Positions 33,512-43,900 of a stretch of 64,000 bases of DNA are shown here, one piece after another. The notes beneath the pieces were generated by a model that saw nothing but the letters and a program-made list of their open reading frames with translations, was not told where the DNA came from and ran no database searches. Positions within the stretch are counted from its first letter, which is position 1; the number at the start of each line of letters is the position of its first letter. Source of the stretch: Symsagittifera roscoffensis (taxonomy: Eukaryota > Xenacoelomorpha > Acoela > Convolutidae); contig NC_087062.1 of the NCBI RefSeq assembly GCF_963678635.1, positions 62,606,386 through 62,670,385 of the forward strand, in the 5' to 3' direction. The translations under genes were made by a program, and so were the position numbers.

Positions 33512-33953
33512 TTTTTCGTTCGATGACTGTTAATATGTAATTATTAATGTGTCGAATTGGTTGATTCCAGTTGTATAGATGTACTGGTTTGTGTTTATAC
33601 TGCTTTTTTATTCTTCTTTTTCCTCTTTGTGATGAATTTGAAGTTGTTTCTGAGTCAGAAAAATATAATTGATCGTGTTGTGGGTAATTTTTATCTATTG
33701 ATTCTTTTAGTTTGTAGAGTTCGTCTAAACTGTTGGTTTCTGATTCTGAAAATGCGTTTCGATTTTTTGAAAATCTTTTTCGTGTTATTTGTCTTTGTTT
33801 AGTGATTATTTTTCTCTTTAGTGTTTGTCGTTTTGTTCGAATGTATCCAACTGTTTGTGTATGAGGTGTGATTACAAGGTCGTATTTTTTGTTATCTATT
33901 TCACAATTGTGTAAAACGATTGTTTGTTTATTCCCTAGGTTTTTAAATGACAT
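33486..33953 (-). CDS. E2 leader ORF, 155 aa, basic protein
   Basis: It is an intact ATG ORF. The N-terminal half has short hydrophobic strands (VLHNCEIDNKKYDLVITP), the middle is very basic (RKRFSKNRN), followed by a Ser/Glu stretch and a Lys/Arg cluster (KRRIKKQYKHK). It is a possible RNA-binding or nuclear protein. Its stop lies 26 nt inside the Gag-Pol ORF, in another frame, so Gag-Pol could be made by shift, leaky scanning or reinitiation. No family is recognised. Confidence 0.7.
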   Translation of the reverse strand: MSFKNLGNKQTIVLHNCEIDNKKYDLVITPHTQTVGYIRTKRQTLKRKIITKQRQITRKRFSKNRNAFSESETNSLDELYKLKESIDKNYPQHDQLYFSDSETTSNSSQRGKRRIKKQYKHKPVHLYNWNQPIRHINNYILTVIERKNEFNAHPR

Positions 33954-35205
33954 AAGGTTTAGGATGACGGGTGCAAAAGGTTGTTAAATGATTTCTATTT
34001 TCCTAAACTGTTAGTTCTTACGATTTTTTGGTTAGCTTAACCTGGGTCTATTTGTTTAGGGTTGGAGAGAAAAGTATATCGATTCCGAAGAATGATTTTT
34101 ACTTTCTCGTGACTAGTATAAGCTAAGGTGTTAACTTACTTAATCTTACTTAGGGGTAGTGATTGTGTTCAAGGGTTGGAGAATAGTAAATCGATCCACA
34201 AGGTTCAGGTATAATTAGAACGCGAGTAGTTCGTTAGATACTATTTTAAACTTACTAAGTCTAAGATTTATCCTGGGTCTGGTAAGAGGGGGGATCAAGT
34301 GAAGGATGAATAACCGAAGTTCTTCACTGTTTATCCTAATTTGAATGATTAGTTTTGTTTAAAAATTTCTATTAGTCTTGGGTCTTTAGAAAGGGTTGGG
34401 TAGTGAATCGACGTTTGAGGTCGTTAGACACTAATTAAGTGGGTGGGGGAGAACAAAGTTGTTCTGTTTGATCCAAGGATAAGCCTTGATGATCAAATTT
34501 AAAATGTAATGAAGTAGAAAATGATTTAAGATCCAAGGATAAGCCTTGATGATCTGGTTTTAAAATTAAGTGACTTTAAGTTTTAATGAGGTTTTAAATT
34601 TGTGTAAAGGAAAGATTTAGTATTTTATGATATTAGTGAGTTGATGATTGCTGTTATGTTTTAGGTGATGAAGCTGGAACAACAGGATGATTTATGATTA
34701 CTAACCATTTATTGTCATGCTACTAATTTTTATTTTTATTTTCCAATAAATATTTTTCAAACATGTTTTGTATAATACTGCAGAATTTTAGGAAAACGAT
34801 CTTAGATCTTTTTATCAATCGTTATTGTATAATATTAATTTTGTTTAGCGCCTGAAATGATTTTGAAGATTTACTTCAAGGTTTTATGTTTGCAAATGGA
34901 AATCTAAATTCATTGCAAGTAGTATTCGAAATATAAAAGTTTGTTCTGGCTTTTGCCGAACTATCATGTAACTATACGGCAAGTTTCTACTTTGTCGTAT
35001 GTCGTCTTTGGTTCGATGTCTTCTTCCAATTCCGGGTAGTTCTATTATGGTTCGGAATATTGGCTCGGATCTATTGAGTCGGAGAGACATTTCAATTAAA
35101 TTATTGTCGTATAACATTTTGTAAATGTTTTTGTCTAATTTCTAATCTAATTTTGGTTAATTCTAATCTAATAAGGTCTTGTTCGAGACTTATGGTCGCA
35201 CCAGA
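33954..35205 (-). other. E2 leader with repeated hairpins
   Basis: About 1.2 kb precede the first ORF. Two identical 25-bp copies (34470-34494 and 34530-34554, 60 bp apart) contain the stem caagg/ccttg with loop ataag. Further loose repeats (gggttggagag-like) lie at 34060, 34175 and 34395. A 77-codon ATG frame lies at 34884-35117 close to the primer-binding site; I cannot say whether it is used. Packaging or translation-control RNA structure is possible. Confidence 0.5.
35186..35203 (-). promoter_or_regulatory. E2 primer-binding site
   Basis: On the + strand this reads like the 3' end of a tRNA: gagacttatggtcgcacca, ending in CCA, two bases before the LTR. On the - strand this gives TGGTGCGACC..., two bases after the LTR. 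I cannot name the tRNA; spacing from the T-loop-like part is one base short of standard. Confidence 0.65.
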
Positions 35206-35613
35206 TGAGTTAGGACTGGAGTGTAACTCATAGAGTAATTTCGGATAGGGTACACCGTCTGCTCGTCACGCTATCTTATTTTCGGCCGGATAGATTCGTG
35301 CAACTTCTTAGTCTAATACCGATCCTAATCTTACTCTTATACTATCTAGTCTCAGGTTGTTTAACTAGTCTCTGCTAGGCTCAATAGATCTAGGGTATAC
35401 TGGTTTATTGCGGCTGCTGAAGTGCTCGGGAGAGTCCAACTAATTTCTAAGTTAAATTCAAATCTCTCTGGTGCTGAAATTACAAGTAACTTCAGCACTT
35501 ACAAATAAGTGGGTTGTTAGTTAGATGGATCATGATTGGTTAATATTAAATACTTTACATTGGTAAAACATTTAATTTATCCAATCATAAAATATAGTTT
35601 AGATCAGGTTCCA
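35206..35613 (-). repeat. E2 5' LTR
   Basis: It is 408 bp and bounded by TG...CA. It should carry the promoter for the - strand ORFs. It is followed in the element's sense by two bases and then the candidate primer-binding site. Confidence 0.95.
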
Positions 35614-35617
35614 ACCC

Positions 35618-35839
35618 TCGTCGGCAACATCATTAATGGCGAATCCTTTTGGCATGACAGCGGGACAGTTGCTGTTTTCAAGGAGCCTGGCGGGAGTGGC
35701 ATTAGAAGCGTTGACTTCATACGAAAAACCCAGACTGGGCGATGCGGGTACGCGCGTGTACCAAATATTGGTGCAACCCATTGCTCGAGATAACTCGGGA
35801 TTGAGCAAGCGAGGAGGAAAGATGCCACCTGCTTCTTGA
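35618..35839 (+). pseudogene. E1 long ORF cut by E2 insertion (3' part)
   Basis: If the 4-bp target duplication is counted once, the frame from 16729 continues at 35618 without a shift and ends at a TGA at 35837. No domain is recognised. Confidence 0.5.
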
Positions 35840-37060
35840 GATGAACAATGTCAGTGATGTCTGACACCACCGTCCAGACAAGCCACCAAAGAGCGATACG
35901 AAGTAGGACGATGGAAAGGAGAGTCACCACCGTCATCCTCAATGTGTAACAGAGTACTGGAATCGCCAAGGGAAGGACTCAAGGCAGTCTCTAGAGAACC
36001 ACGGAAAGCTTGATGAAATAAGGAGGTTCTCCAACAAGAAATTCGTGTACATCGCAACCTGGCTCTGACGGAAGATTACTCGAGGCCCACGAAACGGGGA
36101 GAATATCAATTTGTGCCTGGAGTGATGGGGATGGCATACAATCATTTCTTGGACTCAGAATCTGGAAATTTCGAAGTGGCAGAGTTTTTGATGTTCTGAA
36201 CGGAGAAAATCATTGAGACTGACCCGACGGAAAGGAAAAGACAAAGCTTAGGTCTGCCACTTGAGAAGATGCCGGAAATTATCGGACAAAAAGGTCGAAC
36301 TAAGACTGGGAAGCGGAAACGACGCGTTGTCTACGAATTTGGGGACCATTTGAAAGTTACTGAGACCATCTTGGTGCCCACATCCCTACGCGAACCTGAT
36401 TGAGGAAGTTACGGAGCGGGTGAGATTGTCGTCAGCCAAAGATGAAGATCTGGGAAATTTGAATATAGTTCACAAAATAGTCCTGGTGAAGCAAGCTGGC
36501 AAAGAAGATGCGGGCAGCTGTCTGGACCTGGCATGTGGAGGCGGAGAGTATTTTTGGGATGGGCGGTCCTGTATCAGAATATAATCCTTCCAGAGGGGGA
36601 TTTAGCCACTTGGTTCGAAGACATAACGGAGAAGGAGAAGAGCGAGGTGCAGATAATGGCTGAGTGCTACACGAGCACCATTGTAAATGTAGCGACGGCA
36701 TTGGGATTTTTCTCGATAATGTGCAGTTTACAATCTCTAGAGATGCTGGAGTCCGATCACCATTTGGTGACGGCGTTAAGCGTGGAGTCTTGGCCAGGAG
36801 TGTCGCAAATGATCCAGAAGCACTTCAGAGGATGGAAAATTGGTCTTGAGGCGGAGATGGGATTTACTGTGAGCGAGGCCTACAATCTACCCACGAATGC
36901 GAAGTCTCTGGTAGGATCAGTCATGGCCAATCTATGCGGAAGCCATTATCCACTACACATGTCGATGGTGAAAGCATCTAGTCAGAGGGTGTTAATCGAC
37001 AAGGCTTTCGCGGGGCCCAAATGTGTACGACTGGCACGAAAGTCGCACCACTCTCACTAG
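35840..37060 (+). pseudogene. E1 unknown ORFs, one open stretch at 36533-37060
   Basis: 35840-36480 is broken into short pieces. A frame near 36484-36570 contains SCLDLACGGGEYF, which looks like a Rossmann-methyltransferase motif I, but its context shifts frame at once. The open stretch 36533-37060 (175 aa) has a helical middle part and no recognised domain. It could be the C-terminal part of the same protein. Confidence 0.35.
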
Positions 37061-37112
37061 TTGTTGCGGAAGATACAATAAGCAGTGCCGGGAGATCGAA
37101 GAAGGGACGTGA

Positions 37113-37955
37113 GTGAGATCTGTCTGGAAAGAGCTCTGGAGTCTGGAAAAAAAGAACACGAGCGACTTTGAAAGACAGAATACGATTGGAAAAGCAATGA
37201 ACAGTGCCCCAGCCATGGACGAAAACTACGTTACTCATGAGAAATTGATGGAGTTTGAACCCTTGTTGGAAGTTTCGGGAGAACCCAACCTCCGGAGCAT
37301 GAACCTGACACACGGGGAATGCCCATGCCATTGTCTAGCACAGACAGTTTGGTATCCGGAGCACTCGAAGGTCTGCTTGATATGGGACGTGGAAGAAATT
37401 CGTTCAATAGGGCTAGCCAGTCACCAGCAGAAGGTCACTCTTTTTGTGTTGAGCACTATGCTGGCGTTGCGACGGATCGAGGAGAATGTGACGAAATATC
37501 GAGAGTCGAGAGCACCAACAGTGGAGTCAAAACATGCCTTTGACTACAGCCGGAGGCTTGAGTTGTTCGAGACTGCGTGTAAAGTATTCGCTGTGCCCAA
37601 AGAAGTGAGGCACGTGTAGAGTCGCATAAGATTCTTTTCATGGTTTCGAGCGCCGCTGTTGTCGTGGCTGTATACGGTGACGAAGAATCACATGAAGAAG
37701 CATAAGAAAGAATATCGACTGTTCCTGGCCGAGATCGGGCCCGAGGCCTTCAAGAGACCCTTGCTAATTCATCGTAATGCGATAACCACGGGTTGGAAAA
37801 GGGTTGGTAGAGGGTCTCGAGATAACACCAAAGCGAGGGAATCGATATTGGAGGAGGACTTGGCGAAAAACGTGAGCCTGAATTTGCACAACTCCTTTTG
37901 CTTGAATAGGGAGTCTAAAGTGAAGGGTCTACCGAATCAGGCGAAAAGACTATAA
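37113..37955 (+). pseudogene. E1 last coding remnants
   Basis: Two charged frames, 37113-37619 and 37659-37955, without recognised domains. They lie just before the purine-rich tract that should mark the 3' end of the internal region. Confidence 0.35.
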
Positions 37956-38137
37956 GAGCAAAAGGAATGGATGTGGGCCTACGAACACCTGAAGGCATGG
38001 GAAGAGATCGTAATCAGTTCCGATGACGAAGAAGAACTGGCAAGGCAGATTACAATGTCGAGCGAGTCAGGAACCAGTACCTCGAAGACATGGGGCACGA
38101 AGTGAAGAGGGTGATCAGGAATTGGTTCTTGAGTCGT

Positions 38138-38158
38138 GAGAAGAGGAAAAAAAGGGGG
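38138..38158 (+). promoter_or_regulatory. E1 polypurine tract and possible 3' LTR start
   Basis: An uninterrupted 21-base A/G run ending in five G is followed by ct and then TGAGTGGGAACTCAGG from 38161. This is the expected layout of a plus-strand primer next to a 3' LTR starting with TG. The LTR end was not found. Confidence 0.55.
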
Positions 38159-38161
38159 CTT

Positions 38162-39559
38162 GAGTGGGAACTCAGGTGAAATTTGAGGGCACGGAAAAGA
38201 AAATTTAATAAAAAATTAATGTTATTAGTATACTATATCTACTATGTAAATAAAAATGCTGCATGACATTTTCCTGAATGGGCAAAACAAAAGAAAATTT
38301 AATGATAGCTTACAAAGCGGAAAATCAGGGTGCAGATGTATGCAGATTTTGATTGCTGTTTAGCGATAGTGTGACACTTTTTCATGGCTGTGAATTTGGG
38401 GTGTAGATAACGTTAAATCTGCTGCAAACTTCTGTAAATGACCACTGGCACGTTATAAGATCGTGATATTCGCAATTTCACCGTGTAAATCGAACGAGAG
38501 TAGAGCTGTCTAATTCCTAGAGAAAGAACAAGTCGTGACGAAAAGAGACAAAGAAGAATTGAAGTGGACCAGAGTGAACCTTTGGTGGAAAGGTGGACAG
38601 CTGAAGCTGCCCAATGGTCGAAAAAGAAAACTTGTGTCTTGAGGTAAAACTTATTCATTCCATTTTCTCGAGGTAAACTTGATTACTGGATTAATTCTAG
38701 AGACGCTTATTAATTTAGTTACGCGATTATAGAAGTCGTGTCGGTATGTAAATACCCAATTTAAATTTCTTGAGTGTGTTTTACATTGTTATGTTGAGTT
38801 ACGGAAATTTTTATGTTGATCCATCTGAAATGGATCAAATTTCCACTGTCTAATAAAAAGTAACTATATACGTAAGGTTCCGACCCTGTTTCTAAAGGCG
38901 TTCGTGTGTTTTGGGTATTTTCAGACCTAAGCATGTGGGCGTTCTTACTTCTAGAAAGGAGGGGGGTTTGGTGGTAGCCTTTAAGCTGTAACGCGGTTTG
39001 TAGTCTAATGTCGCAAGTGAACCGAATTGGCTCAGACCGTCTGAGGTAGAGAAACACAAGAGATAGTGTCCCTGACTCTTAAGCCAGTGGTTGTAGGGCC
39101 TATTTTTCTTTAACCTCATATGTGACTTAAGTAGGCGACTGTTACAACATTCCTGGTCATTCTCAAGAAATAAAAACCACCGCTTTTCTCGATCTTTGAA
39201 AACAGCACACGCAAAACTATAAAAAAAAGTTTTTTCCCATTCATCAAGCCTTGAATTTTTCCAAAGTTTTTTTGTAATTTTAATCAATTTTTCTTCTGAA
39301 CAGAGAAAAAGGTTTGTAGCAAAACACAAGCGGGAAATTGTAGCTCGATGAAAACTACAGTTTTGTGAGCAGAAACAATAAATATCTCGCGATTTTGTCT
39401 GCAGTGTTATAATTAAACGGCTATTTGTACAGTGAAAATATTGCAATATCACTCGAACTTATTTCAATAGAGGTATTCGTTTTTCTCAGCAAATGTTTGA
39501 TTTCTTTCGGGAAAATACATTCTGTTGGTAACAAACTAATTTGATCTGACATATCGTGA
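38162..39559. other. Non-coding stretch after E1, possible E1 3' LTR
   Basis: AT-rich sequence without a supported gene. The first part may be the E1 3' LTR. A 186-codon open frame on the - strand (38892-39452) has no recognisable domain; it may be the 3' tail of the RT fragment next to it. Confidence 0.35.
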
Positions 39560-40375
39560 GCAAAAAAAATCGATAAATTTCAGACTGAAAAGTGTGAGTT
39601 GTAGGCAGGTTAAGCCTACACCACCGTCTAAAACAAGGGATGTTATAAAACTTCTTTCCTTATGTCGAGTCTGCTTGACTTTTTCACTTCTGCGTTTAAT
39701 AATTCCTGGCATTTATTAACAGTATCCAAGTTAACTGTAGTATGACGAGCCAAATGAAAAAATTCAGGGAGAACACAAACTGATAGTGTTAATGACTTGG
39801 CCCTCGAAAAGTTACCTAGTGAAATTAACCCTCAATGTTTTTGAATTTGAGAACTCAACAATAGTTCAATAATTTCAACTTTTTGGGAAGTGTAAAACAA
39901 GACACCAAGTATGGTTGTTTCCTTGACTGTTTTACAGGGTGATAAATCAGGTCCAGAAAGCACTCCACTTTTACTTATGTTAATCATCATATGAGTTTGT
40001 TTGCAAAAAATCGATTAAGCGAAACAACCTTTCAAAATCTCGGATTTTGATAAGGCAAATTATGTCGTCTGCATATGAAATTAGTTACATTAACCCGAAA
40101 CCTTCAATTGCTTCTGTAGATTCAATTGCTTGAAGAAGGGTTTCGATAAAAGCTATGAATAAAAAAGCGGAAATGGGACAACGTTGTCTCACACCGCGAT
40201 GAATTTTGAAGCCGGCTGAGAAAAAAACACTAATTTAATTGCTGCTTTTGAGTCTAAATCTAAAGTTTCAATAGCTCTAACGGAAAACTCATCAAGGTTT
40301 AACCCTCTCAAAATTTTGATGAGAAGTCTTGTTACAACTCTGTCAAATGCTTTAGAAAAGTTCAATTTTACAGCA
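39560..40375 (-). pseudogene. Non-LTR (LINE-type) reverse transcriptase fragment
   Basis: On the - strand the pieces are LNFSKAFDRVVTRLL near 40350, HRGVRQRCPISAFLF near 40180, SYADDI near 40070 and GGVGLTCLQ near 39615. These are the LINE RT boxes FSKAFD, GVRQGCPLS, YADD and the GGLGL thumb sign, in order. Stops and shifts are many. Its start abuts a fragment of a different retroelement at about 40375. Confidence 0.75.
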
Positions 40376-40870
40376 TTGCAGCTAAAAATGAGCACGCAGA
40401 AGCTGCTCTGATTGACTTCTAGAACTCTCTGTTGGTATTTTGAGTTTTTGAGTGATTCGTGGTACTTAAAGACATCTTTCATTAATCTTCGTGAAGTTTT
40501 TGCGTGCGGGTTGAGGACTTTATTATCAAAGAAGATTCGGCTGAACCAAGAGCCCCATAATCGGTTTGATTTTACATCTAGTCAAGCGTCGTCATGAGTT
40601 GTAGTTGAATTGTTGTAAAAGCTCTAGCCTTGCAACGACTCTAGTTTCGGCCCGATTTCAACATCAAAGCAAACCTCGCTCATGAGGTTGGCGAAGGTAT
40701 CTCTGATGTCGTCATGCCTCATGTGGTTGTATCCACCCTTCGCATATTGAAGGGCGTGGGTAAGGTCGAAAGATAGACCACATGCATGTGTGAGTGGAGT
40801 TTTGGGTGGTTCCCATCCATACCTGACCTTTTTGATCGTCTTGCTGAATAATTTGTCAAAATTAACTGGC
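40376..40870 (-). pseudogene. Fragment of the RT/nuclease-like element seen at 61-63 kb
   Basis: The - strand frame pieces match the tail of the 61-63 kb element: a GGY-x-H-x-R-H segment near 40730, FFDNKVLNPHAKTSRRL near 40500, then KYHESLKNSKYQQRVLEV and SSFCVLIF to about 40380, where the match ends and LINE RT begins. It is degenerate. Confidence 0.75.
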
Positions 40871-40925
40871 TAAAAGGAGTTTTTCTTCTTTCATGGTATG
40901 TAAGTTATTTATCTGTTTTAGAGCA

Positions 40926-43900
40926 ATGAAATTGGTCTCAACTTATGAAAGCGAGTTTGTTCAAACTCTTTGTTTTTGCTTTTTGATGCTCTACTCTTCA
41001 GGGTTATACAGTATTGGGTTTTTCCCTCCGAAACCGCCGAATTACATCAGGAGCGAATGGCACCATCTTTCTACTGTGACCGAAAAATCAACAGCAAGAG
41101 AGGAGTTTTCAAACCAACCTAAGTATCGAAAGCTCGTCTCGAAGTTGGTTTTAATGGTCGTCGATGGAATGAGAAATGACATGGCCCAAAATTTGTCCAC
41201 ATTCAAAATGGTGAAACAAAAAAACATAGCTAGTGCCGGGATTATGAAGTTCGTTGCAAAGGCAGAGACTCCGACCGTGACCATGCCCAGAATTAAAGCC
41301 ATAGTTACAGGTAAGATCTCTTTAAGACCACTCTTTCTTGATGAATACTCTACGGTCCGACCATTTCACGAAGTGGGAAGGAACTATGGCGTAGATTCTA
41401 TTTTTTTTCCAGCAGATTTCGACTATACTTCGAAGACAGCTCGTAGGGGGTTAGATGAGGTATTATATTTTCAGTCGTGATTTGGATTCATGATTTTTTT
41501 AAGAGTTCCGAGTGTCGAGGAAAATTGGTCTGACTTTTTTTGATAATAATAAAGATTCTTAGGAAATTTCCAGGGGAAGTGACTCCCTTTCAAGTCTTAC
41601 ATCAAATCAAAAATTTATTTTTCTAATTCTTATACTGTTTGTGCAATAGCATTCAATCGTCATGATTTCCTTCATTTCAGATTCAACCCTCGGATTTCCT
41701 TCATTGAATTTCTCTTTGAAAAATCTCCATGATAAACTCGTAAGGATGTCTTTGAGTATTTTATTAAGATAGCAAGTTCGAGAAACCAATTGGACTTGTT
41801 TAGTGTGGGTGAAACGTAATAAGCAATGGGTTAGTTTTTGGTAGGAGCTGATTTCCTAAATTTAGTTCAAGTTAGCTATCGGACTTTCATAACTCGGCTT
41901 TTTTGTCGGCGTACTTTGTCCTAAGCTGTCAATGTTCCTCTAGCTGAAGCTAGATTTTATAGAATCGAAAGGCGTTCGGAATTGGTCTTATAAGCTAAAT
42001 TTTAGGGACCTCTGATTTGGCATGATTTATTTTTTTTCTTATGAACGTTATTTTTTTTTGCTGAAAAGGTTTAATCGGCTCAAGTGGTTTCATTACGTCG
42101 TTTCAAGGAGAATAAATGTTTATGCATTAGTCTATTAAGGAGAGGGTAAATGTTCGAGTTGCAAAACTTGATATTTCAAAGTTTTTGGTAATTTTAATTT
42201 CGGTTGAAATATCGTCTACTTAAGTTTTGTCGGATTTCAATAAATTGCGCTCAACAGATTTTTCTGATTGTTTATTTAACGCAGCTGACTCTTTATCTCC
42301 AATTGGTAGTCTAAAATTTAAAATCATTTGAGACAAACCTATGAAGTCTTCATAGAAGTAATATTTTTAAATGTAGATTTTTTTCGACTTAATTGCCTTC
42401 GCCTCGTTTTCTTCGTTTAAGTTGCATCGCAAGTGTAGCAAATGTCAGTTTAATCTCTGTGTGTAACAAACTCACATTAATCGTTGGTAACAGCACGTAT
42501 GCTATATTGACGTGCTCTTTTTTCTCAATTTCTTGAAAGTCAAATAAAACTACTGGAAATCTGATTGCTGGAACAGCGCAATTCACTATTTGTATTAACA
42601 CTTTTGACGAAGGAGTTTTTTCTGGAAAAAATAATTTTATTGGTCTTTTATCTGTCTGCTTAGGTTTTGTCGGCTCAGGCTTAACAGTGATATTTTAATA
42701 CTGATTCCTATTTTTTGTTACTCAAGTTGATAGTTTTGATTGATCCTTGTTAATTGTAAAATTAATGGCTCCGATTTTGTATAGTTTAGTTTTTTTTGTT
42801 AAAATATTTGAATAAAATAGTGATGACTCATTTAGCGTCAAATGGAGATTGATTATAGGTTTTAAAAGAGTTATTTGCTTCGGAGTAAACACTTTGGGGC
42901 CATGTAAAAAAACTTCGGTATTCGCTTTGGGGCTATGTAAAAACATCATCGCGTTTCAAAATTTCTTTGGTGACAAATTATTTTTCGGCGTCTATCTAAT
43001 TATTGTCGCGGTGATTATCGCTCGACATATGTTCTTCAATTTGAACAAAATATCGGACGAATATTTCATTTTTCGTAATTGTTTTCTTTAATCCTTGCGA
43101 CAAGCAAGGGTAGTGCAATCGGGTACTGGACTTTTTTTACCGTAAAAAAGTTTATGGCACAGACTGGTCAAATGTGTAGGAATGGTAAATTTCAGACATG
43201 CTCAATTTCTTGAAATTTGGAATAAAACTACCTTCATTTACGTTGTAAATAGGTGTAGTCCGTTTCCGTTTTTAGTTTGTTTTCAAATAAATTTCTTGAA
43301 AAAATGATTTTTTTTTTAAAAACGGTTTCGTGGTTTTCGGCCTAGTTTCCCTCGGTTCATTTCCCGTTTTTTAAGTGAAGTTTTTTTTATTCTGTTTTTT
43401 CGGCCTTTTTGTTAAGCATGTATTTTTTTTGATTTTGACTTTTTTACTCTCGTTGAAAGTTTGTAACTTGTCATTACCAAGTCTGATTTTTAATAATTTT
43501 GTTTTTTTCATAGTTTTTTTTCGATTTAACGGTTTTAGTTTATATTTTATGGCATAATGCTGTAGGCAACTTCCTTTGCACTTGAAAGTGCAAGTGTTGT
43601 TCATTCTAGTCTCAGGTGGGACTTAAAGCTGTAAAAAAAAATTTATGAAATCATGTTTTTGTTCTGTCTGCTCAAAGTGCCGGCTTTATTTCCTCTTTGT
43701 TAGTTTTGTTCAGTTGCTAATTTAATTTTTTAAATTTCTGGCATGTTAGCTTAGAATAAATTTCTATTGAGACATACGAAAATTTGATTTTTGTTAGAAC
43801 TAAATTTTTTCTAGGTTTTCCAGTTTTTCCGACTTATGTTTGTGTTTAATCGCAAGTTCAAATTTTTCGACTTTTTGGCTTCAGCATCATTTTCTGCGAG

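Larger units (their letters stand above)
16730..35613 (-). mobile_element. E2: young 18.9-kb LTR retroelement with many ORFs
   Basis: Two 408-bp direct repeats (16730-17137 and 35206-35613) begin TGAGTTAGGA and end GGTTCCA on the + strand. They are flanked by the 4-bp duplication accc (16726-16729 and 35614-35617). All large ORFs between them are on the - strand and open. The LTRs differ at a single position (17114 g, 35590 a), so insertion was recent. ORF order in the element's sense: 155 aa, 2,740-aa Gag-Pol, 600-nt spacer, 76 aa, 62 aa, 378 codons without ATG, 866 aa, 597 aa, long 3' non-coding region. It is far larger than usual Gypsy elements (5-9 kb). Confidence 0.95.
1..38160 (+). mobile_element. 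E1: old, decayed giant Ty3/Gypsy LTR element, interrupted by E2
   Basis: Gag, protease, RT, RNase H and integrase motifs occur in Gypsy order between 2.3 and 9.5 kb. They are followed by about 8 kb of further coding sequence (macro-like, SGNH-like and unknown ORFs). The coding sequence resumes after the E2 insertion (16730-35613) and ends at a purine-rich tract near 38150. Frames are broken by many stops and shifts, so this copy is dead. Without E2 the visible part is about 19.3 kb. I could not find a matching LTR pair: the 5' end may lie outside the window, and the 3' LTR may start at the TGAG at 38161. Base use is purine-rich on the + strand, unlike the AT-rich E2. Confidence 0.75.

Noticed and set aside
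38892-39452. 186-codon - strand frame
   Set aside because: No recognisable domain or gene context; may be chance or a retroelement tail, so not listed as a gene.
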